DNA of 64,000 nt from an uncultured Clostridia bacterium (GCA_947565865.1 CANOHT010000012.1:7810-71809), one strand, 5' to 3'. Positions 24,997-34,828 are shown, counted from the first letter of the stretch. The notes: generated from the letters alone by a model not told the origin. Program-made: numbers and translations.

Positions 24997-26278
24997 GCCG
25001 CTGCATCCCGCGCAGCTGCGGGCTGTGGATAAGCTCAAGGGGCTGAAGGTGGGCGCCCTGTACATGGAGCAGCAGGACGGTAAGCTGCGCACGGTGATTG
25101 AGCTGGTTCGCCATCGTTTTCGACGCGGGAAGATTGAGCGGGTATTGTGGCTGTGTACGCGCCGCAAGATCGAACGGCTGACGGCGGGAATTTTCCGCTA
25201 TGATCCCCAGAATGCGTCCAAGGTTGAGGTCTGGGGAATGGAGACGCTTTCTCACAATCTAGGGCACTTCCTTCGCCTGCTGGACAAGGCCAAGGAGCGG
25301 CGCACCATGCTGATTATTGACAACGGCCTGCTGGTGAAGAACTTCAGCGCCCTTCGGACGCAGCGGGTGATCGCGCTGAGCAAGGTGTGTCCCTACCGCT
25401 TGCTCATCAGCGATATTCCCTTTGCCTGCCATGTGTCGGATATGTTTGCCCAGTGGTATGTTCTGGACTGGCGGATACTGGGGTACAGCACCTACTGGGG
25501 CTTCTGCGTGAATCACCTGCGGGACATCCGGCGGCCGGACAACATGGACTATATCACCCGCGCCATCGAGCCCTACTGCGCTCAGGTTTTGCGGGAGGAC
25601 GTGCAGCCGACGCCGGGCAGGCGGGAGTATGTATGGCAGTTCCAGCTGCCGGAGGAAGCCATGGCGGAATACCGGCGCGTGTCGGAAATGTTCATGTGGA
25701 AGACCATTTATTCCAGTACAGGCATCTATCGCCTGCTGCAGGCCTGCCAGCATGTGATCTGCGGCCGGCGGGTGGCGGAGGAGTACCCCCTGCGCACGGA
25801 GCCGTTGTATCAAAGCGACGCGGAGGACCCGCGGCTGGGAGCGCTGATGGAGGCGCTGCCCCAGCTGGACGGCCAGGAGGTGCTGATTCTCTGCCGCTAT
25901 AAGCATGAGTGCGACCGGGTTGCCGCTACCCTTCGGCGGCGGTGGGGCCATGACAGCGTATCCCTTTATACCCCTGAGCGTCAGGAAGCGCCCGCGCGCT
26001 ATACCGTCATGAATATTTTTACTGACGAGCGGGAAACGGCGCGGCTGACGGCGGACACCATCGTCTATTACAGCAGCGATTGGAATTGGCGCAAGCGGCA
26101 GGAGAAGGAGCAGCAGTGCATGAGCGCGCTGCCGGGCGGAAGCCTTACCGTGGTGAGCCTGGCGGCGGCGGATACCATTGATCTGCGGATTCTTCGCTGC
26201 GTGTGGAACAAGGATAATCTGGTGACCAAGATGCGGGAGGAGCTGGCGGTTCGCTTGAGCCAAGGCGGGACGGAGTAG
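24989..26278 (+). CDS. Cassette gene 2: SNF2-type helicase with eroded ATPase motifs
   Basis: 429 residues with the layout of phage-type SNF2 helicases. LHPAQL (6-10) is the Q motif. The motif III/IV region RLLISDIPF ... DMFAQWYVLDWRILGYSTYWGF (137-172) aligns with T-G-T-P ... L-F-x-x-W-Y-x-L-D-W-R-x-L-G. TIVYYSSDWNWRKRQEKEQQ (357-376) aligns with motif V/VI, and DTIDLRILR follows. Key residues are replaced: Walker A G-x-G-K-T is MEQQDGKLRT (26-35), the DEAH box is IIDNG (109-113), and the D-R-x-x-R of motif VI is lost. It is therefore predicted not to hydrolyse ATP normally and to act as a DNA-binding scaffold. Start overlaps gene 1 (ATGATTGA). Confidence 0.72.
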   Translation: MIEPLHPAQLRAVDKLKGLKVGALYMEQQDGKLRTVIELVRHRFRRGKIERVLWLCTRRKIERLTAGIFRYDPQNASKVEVWGMETLSHNLGHFLRLLDKAKERRTMLIIDNGLLVKNFSALRTQRVIALSKVCPYRLLISDIPFACHVSDMFAQWYVLDWRILGYSTYWGFCVNHLRDIRRPDNMDYITRAIEPYCAQVLREDVQPTPGRREYVWQFQLPEEAMAEYRRVSEMFMWKTIYSSTGIYRLLQACQHVICGRRVAEEYPLRTEPLYQSDAEDPRLGALMEALPQLDGQEVLILCRYKHECDRVAATLRRRWGHDSVSLYTPERQEAPARYTVMNIFTDERETARLTADTIVYYSSDWNWRKRQEKEQQCMSALPGGSLTVVSLAAADTIDLRILRCVWNKDNLVTKMREELAVRLSQGGTE

Positions 26279-26280
26279 TT

Positions 26281-27588
26281 ATGCCAAAGATTTATGGAAG
26301 CCAAAATGTACTGGAGGCAGCCCTGGCAAGGCTCCGACGGATGTTCGCGGCGTTCGACCATGTGTACTTTTCCGTGTCGGGCGGCAAGGATTCCAGCGTC
26401 ATGGTGCAGCTGGCCGACAGGGTAGCGGCGGAAATGGGCTGTCAGTACGATGTGCTGTACATTGACTTTGAGGCCCAGTATGCCCGTACCATTCGTCACA
26501 TCGAGGAGCTGAAGGGGCTGAAGCAAATCGGCCGGTTCTACCATGTGGCGCTCCCCATCGCTCTGCGCAACGCCGTGTCCATGCTGCAGCCCAAATGGAT
26601 CTGCTGGGATGAGCGCTGCCGCGATCTGTGGGTGCGTCCCATGCCGGAGGACGCCGTCACGCAGCACAATTGTCCATGGCCATGGTTCTATCACGGCATG
26701 GAGTTTGAGGACTTCATCATCGCCTTCGCCAAGTGGTATCGGGAAACCTGCGGCGGCCTGTGCGCCTGCGGCGTGGGCATTCGGGCGGATGAAAGCCTGA
26801 ATCGCTTCCAGACCATCGCGTTTTATGAGCGCAAGGAGGAATACCAGGGCCTGCACTGGACAACGCGGGTGGATGAGGGGATTTACAACGCTTATCCGAT
26901 TTATGACTGGCGGGTGGGGGATATCTGGGGCGCCGTCAGCCAGCTTGACCTGATGTACAATGAAATCTACGAGCTCATGTACAAAAACGGTCTGAACATT
27001 CATCAGCAGCGCTTGTGCCAGCCCTACGGCGACGATCAGCGCAACGGTCTGGATCAGTTTCGCGCCCTGGAGCCGGAAACCTGGGAGAAGGTGCTCAATC
27101 GGGTTAACGGCGTCAATTTCGGCAACATTTACTGCCGCACGACGGCCCTGGGCAACATCAAGTCCTTCAAGCCGGACAGCATGACCTGGGAGCAGTACAC
27201 GGTGTTTTTGATGGAAAGCATCGGGCTGTATAACCGGGAGCTGATGCTGCACTATTACGGCAAGATTCGCAAGTTCATCCGCTGGTTTGAGAAGCAGGAG
27301 GGCATTGCCGTCACGGATATTCCGGGGGAGGCTGACCGCAAGCTGGAGCAGCAGCGCAAGGCCATCAGCTGGCGGCGGATTGCCCGGGCCATCGAGAAGA
27401 ACGACTTCTACATGAAGCGCCTGTCCTTCTCCCAGACCAAAACGGATCAGCGCAAGCTGGAAACCTTTGTGCGTACCTGTAGCAACTTTTTAACCAAAGA
27501 TACAGAAACAACAGACGGCGATCTCCGCCGCTTTGTGGAAAGGCGTGAATTGGATGAATGTGATGAGGCTGGATCGAAATCATCCTGA
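26281..27588 (+). CDS. Cassette gene 3: PAPS-reductase-like PP-loop protein (IbrA/DUF3440 type)
   Basis: 435 residues. The PP-loop SGGKDSS (33-39) follows VYFSVSG and is intact, so the protein should bind ATP or an adenylylated sulfur donor. Cysteine-bearing segments CWDERCRD, QHNCPWPW and CGGLCACGVGIRADES may bind metal or sulfur. The second half (YPIYDWRVGDIWGAV ... FRALEPETWEKVLNRVNGVNFGNIY) is the DUF3440 signature of IbrA, a regulator carried by E. coli prophages beside ParB-like IbrB. True PAPS reduction is unlikely in this context; sulfur transfer or base/protein modification is inference. It starts two bases after gene 2. Confidence 0.85.
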   Translation: MPKIYGSQNVLEAALARLRRMFAAFDHVYFSVSGGKDSSVMVQLADRVAAEMGCQYDVLYIDFEAQYARTIRHIEELKGLKQIGRFYHVALPIALRNAVSMLQPKWICWDERCRDLWVRPMPEDAVTQHNCPWPWFYHGMEFEDFIIAFAKWYRETCGGLCACGVGIRADESLNRFQTIAFYERKEEYQGLHWTTRVDEGIYNAYPIYDWRVGDIWGAVSQLDLMYNEIYELMYKNGLNIHQQRLCQPYGDDQRNGLDQFRALEPETWEKVLNRVNGVNFGNIYCRTTALGNIKSFKPDSMTWEQYTVFLMESIGLYNRELMLHYYGKIRKFIRWFEKQEGIAVTDIPGEADRKLEQQRKAISWRRIARAIEKNDFYMKRLSFSQTKTDQRKLETFVRTCSNFLTKDTETTDGDLRRFVERRELDECDEAGSKSS

Positions 27589-27910
27589 GTTTTATAATCA
27601 TATGGGCCCTGTTTTCGGCTCGCGGATCATTGAACAGACAACCCGGGATCGCTTTTACGATGACCCGGAAAAGCATTGGTATTTGCTGCCCGGCATGGGC
27701 GCTGCCTCCGTGCGGGATCTTCGGGTAAAGAATTTCTGGGCCGTCAGCGCCGATGCCGCCGCGCTGCTGATCGACGCTTTTTTGGAGGATTACGTCCAGC
27801 TGAGCGGCGTCCTCCCCAGAACGTATGAGGCGACCTTCCAGCGCAAAGGCTTCCGAACCGAGCACTACCGAAAGAACTTTATTGAGGTATATTATCTTGA
27901 AAAAGATTGA
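27554..27910 (+). CDS. Cassette gene 4: 118-residue protein of unknown function
   Basis: Begins MNVMRLDRNHPEFYNHMGPV. It contains KHWYLLPGMGAASVRDLR and ends YRKNFIEVYYLEKD. No signal, helix pair or known motif is seen. The C-terminal G-F-x-x-x-x-Y-x-K-N-F-I-E-x-Y-Y loosely recalls the end of a GNAT fold, but the acetyl-CoA loop is absent. The ATG at 27554 is used because GGAAAGG lies ten bases upstream. It overlaps the end of gene 3 by 35 bases and the start of gene 5 by 14, so it is embedded in the operon and likely works with both. Confidence 0.6.
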   Translation: MNVMRLDRNHPEFYNHMGPVFGSRIIEQTTRDRFYDDPEKHWYLLPGMGAASVRDLRVKNFWAVSADAAALLIDAFLEDYVQLSGVLPRTYEATFQRKGFRTEHYRKNFIEVYYLEKD

Positions 27911-28454
27911 ATTTCCTGTGCTGAACGTGCGCATGGTGCCTACGGAAAAGATCGTAGCCAACGACTACAATCCCAACCGCATGGCTTCGCCGGAGATGAA
28001 GCTGCTGAAAATCTCCATCGAGGAGGATGGCTACACCCAGCCCATTGTGGCCTACTACAATGAGGCGGAGGATTTGTATGAGGTGGTGGACGGCTTTCAT
28101 CGGTATTTGGTGAACGAGCAGTACTTCCACCAGCGGGAATTGCCCGTGGTGGTGATCGACAAGCCCATTGACCAGCGTATCGCCAGTACCATCCGTCACA
28201 ACCGCGCCCGGGGTACCCACCAGATCCTGGATATGTCCCACATCGTATGCTCCCTGACGGCCAAAGGCTGGGAGGATGGAAGAATCTGCAAATATCTGGG
28301 AATGGAGCTGGACGAGGTGATCCGCCTCAAGCAGGTTAGCGGCCTGAAGGAGGCCTTTGCGGATCATGTGTTTTCCAAGTCATGGGTGGAGTTTGAACGG
28401 CGGCTGGAGGAAGAAACGGCCGCGGAGGCGGAGAACAGGGACGCCGGGGATTAA
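27897..28454 (+). CDS. Cassette gene 5: ParB-like protein (IbrB type)
   Basis: 185 residues. The ParB/Srx-fold core shows KIVANDYNPNRM (18-29), DGYTQPIVAYY (44-54), VVDGFHR (63-69, the E/D-G-x-H-R catalytic or nucleotide-binding motif) and RHNRARGTHQ (100-109), followed by a helical C-domain. This form is found as IbrB next to IbrA. Relatives of the fold bind CTP/ATP or cut DNA; its role here is unknown. It starts with TTG at 27897, judged from TGAGGT nine bases upstream and from the homologous beginning KKIEFPVLNV. The next in-frame ATG would remove part of the core. Confidence 0.82.
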   Translation: MKKIEFPVLNVRMVPTEKIVANDYNPNRMASPEMKLLKISIEEDGYTQPIVAYYNEAEDLYEVVDGFHRYLVNEQYFHQRELPVVVIDKPIDQRIASTIRHNRARGTHQILDMSHIVCSLTAKGWEDGRICKYLGMELDEVIRLKQVSGLKEAFADHVFSKSWVEFERRLEEETAAEAENRDAGD

Positions 28455-28455
28455 G

Positions 28456-28494
28456 AAAGGCAAGACCCGCCATACCAGGGGGAGCCTTGCCTTT
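28456..28494. terminator. Bidirectional terminator-like hairpin
   Basis: AAAGGCAAG (28456-28464) pairs with CTTGCCTTT (28486-28494), and CCC/GGG can extend the loop. It lies between the convergent ParB-like and isomerase genes. Confidence 0.65.
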
Positions 28495-28501
28495 ATCTGT
28501 T

Positions 28502-29335
28502 TCAGCGGGTCTGGCGGATAGGATGGCGCGCCAGCCAGCGGACTGACTTTTCCAGGGCCGCGATGGTTTTTGTTTCCAGAACGCATCGCCCGCGGCAGCT
28601 TTCAGCAAATCGAAGCCTTTCCGGCAGATCAATGTCGCCGTCGCCCAGGGCCAAGTGATTCCGGGGCGGTACCTCAGCGCCGTCATGTATGTGAAAATGA
28701 ACCACCTTGGACGCATGCTCCATGAGGAAGGGCACATCCTTTTCTCCGGCGGCTTTGGCATGCCCAATGTCCCAGGTGAGGCCGAAGCACGGGCTTTGCA
28801 GCAGGCAGTTGATGGCCTCCCGCTCATAATCCCGGAAGCCGTCCGTATTTTCAATGGCAATGATAAGATCGTCGCCGTCAATCCATTCCTCACACAGTAC
28901 GCGGAAGGAACGATATGAAGCCATATAGGCGCTGAAGTTCCGCTCGTACATCTGCACCTTCCGATCAGGGAGGGTGATATGGATGCCATGATTCATGTGC
29001 ATGGTGAGGACGAGGGGCGGGGCGGAGGCGCAATGGTCGCGCAGGCACAGAAGCTTCTTGGCCGCGCCGATCGTCCGCCGGACGGTTTCCAGATACGCGG
29101 CGGAAACGAGCGGGTTGAAGTCCGCGATGTTCAGGCTTTCGTCAAGGTGGATGGTGTAGTCAATGCCCGCCGAACGGGCCGCGTCCACCAGAAAAGCCGT
29201 GTCCTCCAGGGAATCAAGCTGGTATTCCGGGAAGTTCATATTCAGCTCAAGAAAGCTGAGGTTGAGCGCCTTGCACAGCGCGACGTTCTCCGCCAAGGCG
29301 CGGTTTTCGATCAGCGTGGGCATACCAAACTGCAT
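28502..29335 (-). CDS. Sugar phosphate isomerase/epimerase, TIM-barrel (AP endonuclease 2 family)
   Basis: A 277-residue xylose-isomerase-like TIM barrel. Metal-ligand candidates occur at expected strand ends: LSFLELNMNF, DYTIHLDE, LTMHMNHG, IAIENTDGF, LTWDIGHAKAAG, VVHFHIHDG and CVLETKT, matching the E/D/H set of this family. Members isomerise sugars or cleave abasic DNA; the substrate cannot be told. The ATG at 29335 is chosen for AAAGGAGG upstream; an open extension to 29437 lacks a site. Confidence 0.82.
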   Translation of the reverse strand: MQFGMPTLIENRALAENVALCKALNLSFLELNMNFPEYQLDSLEDTAFLVDAARSAGIDYTIHLDESLNIADFNPLVSAAYLETVRRTIGAAKKLLCLRDHCASAPPLVLTMHMNHGIHITLPDRKVQMYERNFSAYMASYRSFRVLCEEWIDGDDLIIAIENTDGFRDYEREAINCLLQSPCFGLTWDIGHAKAAGEKDVPFLMEHASKVVHFHIHDGAEVPPRNHLALGDGDIDLPERLRFAESCRGRCVLETKTIAALEKSVRWLARHPIRQTR

Positions 29336-29442
29336 CGGCAGCCTCCTTTTCTCCGATAGAGTGCGGCGTTGAACCAGAAGCGCCCGCTGAAAGCAGGAGC
29401 TTCCAGCGGGCGGCATGGTTGGCTTGGGTATGGTCAATGGAC

Positions 29443-30153
29443 TTACTGAATAATCATCCGACCGCAGGTTTCACATTCCACCAAGGCGCTGCCGCTCTTG
29501 ATCTTTCGCAGGAGGGCGGAGGGCTGTGCCGTGTTGCAGCCGCTGCACTGGTCGCCGATGAGCCGGGCCATGGGGGGCGCGATGTGCTTCTTGATGGCGT
29601 TGTATTCCGCCAGCAGCGCCTTGTCCACCTTGGCGGCCATACCGGCGGCCACGGCGCGCTGCTCGTCCAGGGCGGCCTTCTTTTCCTTGATTTCCTTATC
29701 GTACACGACCTTCAGCTGGTCGAACTCCATTTTCACCTTGGCAGCTTCGTGCCGCAGCGCGCGCTGACGCTTGTCATAGTCGCTGGCGTCCTTGACGATG
29801 CGGTTCATCTCCTGCTCGTAGGAGGCGATGGTTTCGCGGCAGCGGGTGGCCTCCTGCAGCATCGCGCGGGCAGCGTCGGAATCCTCGGGGGGATTGGCGC
29901 TGACCTTGGCGGCCAGGGCGCTCAGCTGCTCCTCGCAGCGTGCGATGGCGTCGCGGATGGCGTCCTTGCGGTCGGCCATGACGGCAACCTGCTCTTCGAT
30001 CTGCTTATATTGCTTCTGGTGCTCCATGATGAAGTCGCGGCTCTTTTCCAGCTTCTGACGGGTGGGGGAGCGACGAATCTCGTTGGCGACGCGGTCCGCC
30101 TTCATGTCCTCCTGCTGATACTGCCACATAAGCTCAAGCTGCTGCTGATCCAT
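29443..30153 (-). CDS. Coiled-coil protein with C-terminal zinc ribbon
   Basis: 236 residues. Residues ~1-180 form a long heptad-rich coiled coil (many Glu, Gln, Lys, Arg). Residues ~195-236 hold a four-cysteine zinc ribbon, C-S-G-C ... C-E-T-C-G, with the Firmicutes C4-type pattern (CT398/zf-RING_7-like). The family usually sits next to nif3 in Clostridia, as here, and has been suggested to bind nucleic acids; function is unknown. The ATG at 30153 has AGGAGG upstream. Confidence 0.82.
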   Translation of the reverse strand: MDQQQLELMWQYQQEDMKADRVANEIRRSPTRQKLEKSRDFIMEHQKQYKQIEEQVAVMADRKDAIRDAIARCEEQLSALAAKVSANPPEDSDAARAMLQEATRCRETIASYEQEMNRIVKDASDYDKRQRALRHEAAKVKMEFDQLKVVYDKEIKEKKAALDEQRAVAAGMAAKVDKALLAEYNAIKKHIAPPMARLIGDQCSGCNTAQPSALLRKIKSGSALVECETCGRMIIQ

Positions 30154-30190
30154 GGGTTGACCTCCTTCTGACGGATTGTGCGGCCTTCCG

Positions 30191-30964
30191 TCAAGGCTGC
30201 GCGGGCGCTGCGTAAGCACAGACGCGCGATTTCGTTACACATACAGAATATTTTACCGCATTCCAGCGATTTTGTAAAGCGTCTGCCAGGGCAAAGATTC
30301 CCGGTTCCTCCGTGGCGTGGTGACCGGCCTCCAGACCCAGCAGACCGGCGTCTGCTAGGGCCAGGGCATGATGATGCTTCATTTCGCCGGTGATGAAGGC
30401 GTCCGCGCCCAGGGCCGCGGCTTCCGCCCAGGCGTCGCTGCCTGCGCCGGAGGACACCGCCACCCGGACAATGGGACGCTGGATATTGCCCATAGGGCGC
30501 ACGACGGTATGAAGCGCTGACGCCGCATGGGCGATGAGCTGCTGGGCGGATAAGGGCTGGGGCAGGGTGCCGATCCGCAGATAGCCCTCGCCGGTTACAT
30601 CGCGCATACCCAGCGTCCCGGCCAAAACGTCGTTGATGCCGCCAGGCGCGCGATCCAGGTTGGTATGGGCCGCGATGAGCGCCATCCTGCCGCGGATCAG
30701 CCGGGCGAGGAGGCGGCCTTCATAATCGCTCTCAAGCAGACGATGCGTCCCTGTGAACATCAGCGGGTGGTGGGTAACGATGAGGCTGGCATGGGCGGCT
30801 TCCGCCTCATCCAGTACGCGCTGGGTGACGTCCAATGCTACATGGATGCCCGTGACAGGCGCGGCGGGGCTGCCGACCAGCAGCCCGGCGTTGTCAGCGG
30901 CATCCTGGGTATCAAAGGGCGCAAGGCTGTTGACGAAATCGTAAATATCCTGAACGGTCGGCAT
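30191..30964 (-). CDS. Nif3-like dinuclear metal-centre protein
   Basis: A 257-residue member of the Nif3/YqfO family, hexameric proteins with a two-metal site; the activity is still debated (a GTP cyclohydrolase I type 2 name is common). Metal ligands are visible: ADNAGLLVG early, HALTHHP-like IVTHHPLMF, AAHTNLD, and the C-terminal EAGHHATEEPG (H-x-x-x-E). This is the short form without the inserted PII-like domain of YqfO. Start four bases after trmK, GGAGGG upstream. The gene order sigA-trmK-nif3 is conserved in Firmicutes. Confidence 0.92.
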   Translation of the reverse strand: MPTVQDIYDFVNSLAPFDTQDAADNAGLLVGSPAAPVTGIHVALDVTQRVLDEAEAAHASLIVTHHPLMFTGTHRLLESDYEGRLLARLIRGRMALIAAHTNLDRAPGGINDVLAGTLGMRDVTGEGYLRIGTLPQPLSAQQLIAHAASALHTVVRPMGNIQRPIVRVAVSSGAGSDAWAEAAALGADAFITGEMKHHHALALADAGLLGLEAGHHATEEPGIFALADALQNRWNAVKYSVCVTKSRVCAYAAPAQP

Positions 30965-30967
30965 GGC

Positions 30968-31639
30968 TTATCCCTCCAATTGGGCTTGATAAAAGCGAAT
31001 GGCGTCTTCCAGCGCGGCAATGGCGGCGGCATCCTCCATAGCGGCGCGGCGCAGACCGTTCAGTTTCGTGGTCAGCACGGCGATCCGCCAGCGAATGTAG
31101 TCCGCCAGCAGGGGGGACCTGCTCTGAAACAGCAGGGAACCAAAGGCGATTTCCGCCTCCGACTGCTGGGCAGCCCCCGGCTCCGCCCGCCAAACAACAT
31201 AGAAGCGGCCCGCCGCACGGCAGAGTTCCTCCCGGGTGAGATGATAGTCAATCCGGCCAACGGCTCTGCGCACCATCGGGAGATCGGTATGGGCGGAAAG
31301 GATCAGCACCGCGCCCTGGAGCCGCTGCCGTCCCTCTGTCAGCAGGCGTGCGATGGTCTCGCCTCCCAGGCCCATCATGGATACGCAGCCGCAGGGCTCT
31401 CGCAGCGCGGCCAGACCGTCAGCGCAGACGAGCTCGGTTCGTCCGGACAGGCCACGGCGCTGTACCTCGGCCTTGGCGCGGGCCAGGGCCTTGGGGCTAA
31501 CGTCTGCCAGCAGCATCCGCTGGCAGATATGCTGCTCCAGCAGGTGGCAGGGCAAAAAGCCGTGGTCGGTGCCGATGTCCGCGCCCAGGGCGCAGGGCTC
31601 GTACAGCGCGGCGGCCAGGGAAAGGCGCTCGTCCAGCAT
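30968..31639 (-). CDS. trmK: tRNA (adenine22-N1)-methyltransferase TrmK
   Basis: A 223-residue Rossmann-fold methyltransferase that modifies A22 of tRNAs using S-adenosylmethionine. Motif I is GADIGTDHGFLPCHLL; MMGLGGETIARLL is the conserved N-terminal-domain motif of TrmK; the helical C-terminal tail (~160-223) is the coiled-coil tRNA-contact region. Length fits. GGAGGG precedes the ATG. It is downstream of sigA and upstream of nif3, the usual neighbourhood. Confidence 0.93.
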   Translation of the reverse strand: MLDERLSLAAALYEPCALGADIGTDHGFLPCHLLEQHICQRMLLADVSPKALARAKAEVQRRGLSGRTELVCADGLAALREPCGCVSMMGLGGETIARLLTEGRQRLQGAVLILSAHTDLPMVRRAVGRIDYHLTREELCRAAGRFYVVWRAEPGAAQQSEAEIAFGSLLFQSRSPLLADYIRWRIAVLTTKLNGLRRAAMEDAAAIAALEDAIRFYQAQLEG

Positions 31640-31876
31640 GGTGTTCCCTCCAAGTGTGTAATGTGGTAACGCGCCCGTCCTTGCGCAGAGCCAATGGCGA
31701 AGCCGGAGCAGCGGTCAGCTTCTCCGGCCAGCTGGCGAGCGGCCCGCTGACTGTTCATCAAAATCGGCGCCATGTGCGGTGATTTTCTCGCTTTTTCGCC
31801 AGAAAAAATCTCCCTGTACGAACGAATGTCCGAGAGAACAGCGTTGCCGATCGATCAGTGAGTGAGTGCGGAACTC

Positions 31877-31902
31877 AAAAAAGTGGCGTAAGCCACTTTT
31901 TT
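31877..31902 (-). terminator. Terminator of sigA
   Basis: 11-bp stem AAAAAAGTGGC (31877-31887) with GCCACTTTTTT (31892-31902), four-base loop GTAA; works toward the left, just after the sigA stop at 31910. Confidence 0.9.
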
Positions 31903-31909
31903 GACGACC

Positions 31910-33013
<1,104 letters not shown>

Positions 33014-33049
33014 ACGGAATCCTCTCCTTTTCCTGCCGCCACAAAGGGA

Positions 33050-34828
33050 TCATCCCTTGGCGGACTTCAAGCGGTTCAAGTATGCGTTGAGCGTTTGGAC
33101 CTCGGTCATAGCGGCCATTTTTTCCTCGCCGCTCAGGCTGTTGATGGTCAGCATCAGGGCCTTGAGCTTCTCCTGGGCGCGCTTGCGCCGCAGGGAGTTC
33201 AGGCAGTCCTGAGCCATCCGAATGGATTGGTCGGTGCTCTCGCTGGGCGGCGTCAGCAGCAGGCGGCTGACCCGCGCGCGGGAGGGCTCGTCCGGCTGCT
33301 CCTCCGCCAGACTTGCGGGGGAACGACCGGCGGTCAGGTCGTTGTAAAGCGCCTTGAGCAGAGGATCGTCGAAGTCCTCCCCGGTGGCGATGTCCGCGGG
33401 CAGCTGCCCGGTGGCCAGGAGGGAAATGAGCAATTCCTCGGCTCTGGTGTCCTCCGCGTCGGCGGAAGGCGAGGTGCGGGGCGCGGGACGGCGGGGCGCT
33501 GCTGCCGCCGCGGCGGGGAGGGTCTGGCCGATCTGCGCCAGCAGAACCTCCCGGGTAAAGCCGGTGTGCACCATCAGCTCTTGAAGGTGATTTTCCAGCT
33601 CCACAGGCTGAAGATCCCGCAGGATCACCGCGCAGGCCTTGGCGTACTCCGTGCGCCCCTCCTGGGTGCTCAGGTCGTGCTCCTCGCGCAGGCGGCGGAT
33701 GCGATAGGTCTCAGGGGTGAGGGCGGGGAGGCGGCTGAAGGCCTCCGGGCCATCCCGGCGAATGAACTCGTCCGGGTCCAAGCCGTCGGGGAAGTCCAGC
33801 ACCCGGGCGGGGATGTCCTCCGCCTTGAGAATGTCCAGTCCCCGCAGGATGGCGTGCTGACCCGCGCTGTCCCCGTCATAGCTCAGGTAAACCCGGGGGG
33901 CAAAGCGTTTGAGCAGCTTCGCCTGCTCGCTGGTCAGGGCGGTGCCCAGGGTGGCGCACACGCCGGTGACGCCGAACTGCGTCAGAGACACCACATCCAT
34001 ATAGCCTTCCACCAGAACCACGCGCTCCAGATGACGCTCCTTGCGCAGCAGATTGGCCGCGTACACGCCCAGCCGCTTGTTAAACACCGGCGTATCGGAG
34101 GTGTTGAGGTACTTGGGCTGCGCGTCGCCCAGGGCTCTCCCGCCGAAGGCCAGCACATTGCCGTACTGGTCGATGATGGGGAAGATAGCCCTGTTGCGGA
34201 ACATATCGAAGGCGCGGCGTGGCCGGGCCGGGGCGTCCGCCGTGGCAGACTCGGCGTCCTTGACAACCGTGAGGCCGCACAGACGCAATTCCTCCTGGGA
34301 ATACCCCAACTCCGTCAGATGGCGGGTCAGGGCGTCCCACTGATTGGGGGCGGCTCCCAGGCCGAATTTGCGGATGACGCTGTCGGTCAGCCCGCGCCCC
34401 TTGAGGTAATCCAGCATGGGCTTTCCCGCATCGGTAAACAGGGTCTGATGAAAGTAACGGGCGGCATCCTTGTTGGCGGCCAGGAGACGTTCCCGCTGGC
34501 TGCGGCGGCGCTGGTAGTCAGGATCGTCCTCCATCTGGGGCAGCGGCATGTGCAGCTGATCGGCCAGGAACTTCACCGCGTCGGGAAATTCCAGCCGCTC
34601 CATGTCCATAACGAACTGAATGACGCTGCCGCTGGCCTTGCAGCCAAAGCAATAGTACAGCTGCCGCTCGCTGTCCACGGAAAAAGAGGCGGTCTTCTCG
34701 CCGTGAAAGGGGCACAGGCCCCAGTATCGGTGCCCGTTTTTCTTCAGTGTGACATAGCCGGATACAACCTGTACCAGGTCGGCCCGCGACCGAAGCTCAT
34801 CCAGCCATGCGGAGGGAAAGCGTGCCAT
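33050..34828 (-). CDS. dnaG: DNA primase DnaG
   Basis: A 592-residue primase synthesising RNA primers at the replication fork. The N-terminal zinc finger is CPFHGEKTASFSV ... YCFGC (C-x-x-H ... C-x-x-C, residues ~39-65). The TOPRIM core has VLVEGYMDVVSL and YLSYDGDSAGQHA. The C-terminal helicase-interaction region is present (~430-592). Length is standard. AGGTG precedes the ATG. Transcribed toward sigA. Confidence 0.97.
   Translation of the reverse strand: MARFPSAWLDELRSRADLVQVVSGYVTLKKNGHRYWGLCPFHGEKTASFSVDSERQLYYCFGCKASGSVIQFVMDMERLEFPDAVKFLADQLHMPLPQMEDDPDYQRRRSQRERLLAANKDAARYFHQTLFTDAGKPMLDYLKGRGLTDSVIRKFGLGAAPNQWDALTRHLTELGYSQEELRLCGLTVVKDAESATADAPARPRRAFDMFRNRAIFPIIDQYGNVLAFGGRALGDAQPKYLNTSDTPVFNKRLGVYAANLLRKERHLERVVLVEGYMDVVSLTQFGVTGVCATLGTALTSEQAKLLKRFAPRVYLSYDGDSAGQHAILRGLDILKAEDIPARVLDFPDGLDPDEFIRRDGPEAFSRLPALTPETYRIRRLREEHDLSTQEGRTEYAKACAVILRDLQPVELENHLQELMVHTGFTREVLLAQIGQTLPAAAAAAPRRPAPRTSPSADAEDTRAEELLISLLATGQLPADIATGEDFDDPLLKALYNDLTAGRSPASLAEEQPDEPSRARVSRLLLTPPSESTDQSIRMAQDCLNSLRRKRAQEKLKALMLTINSLSGEEKMAAMTEVQTLNAYLNRLKSAKG

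Noticed and set aside
24016..28454. Dnd or Ssp phosphorothioation system.
   Set aside because: A PAPS-reductase-like protein is present, but no DndB/D/E, SspB/D or cysteine desulfurase, and the PP-loop protein carries the DUF3440 region rather than a DndC layout.
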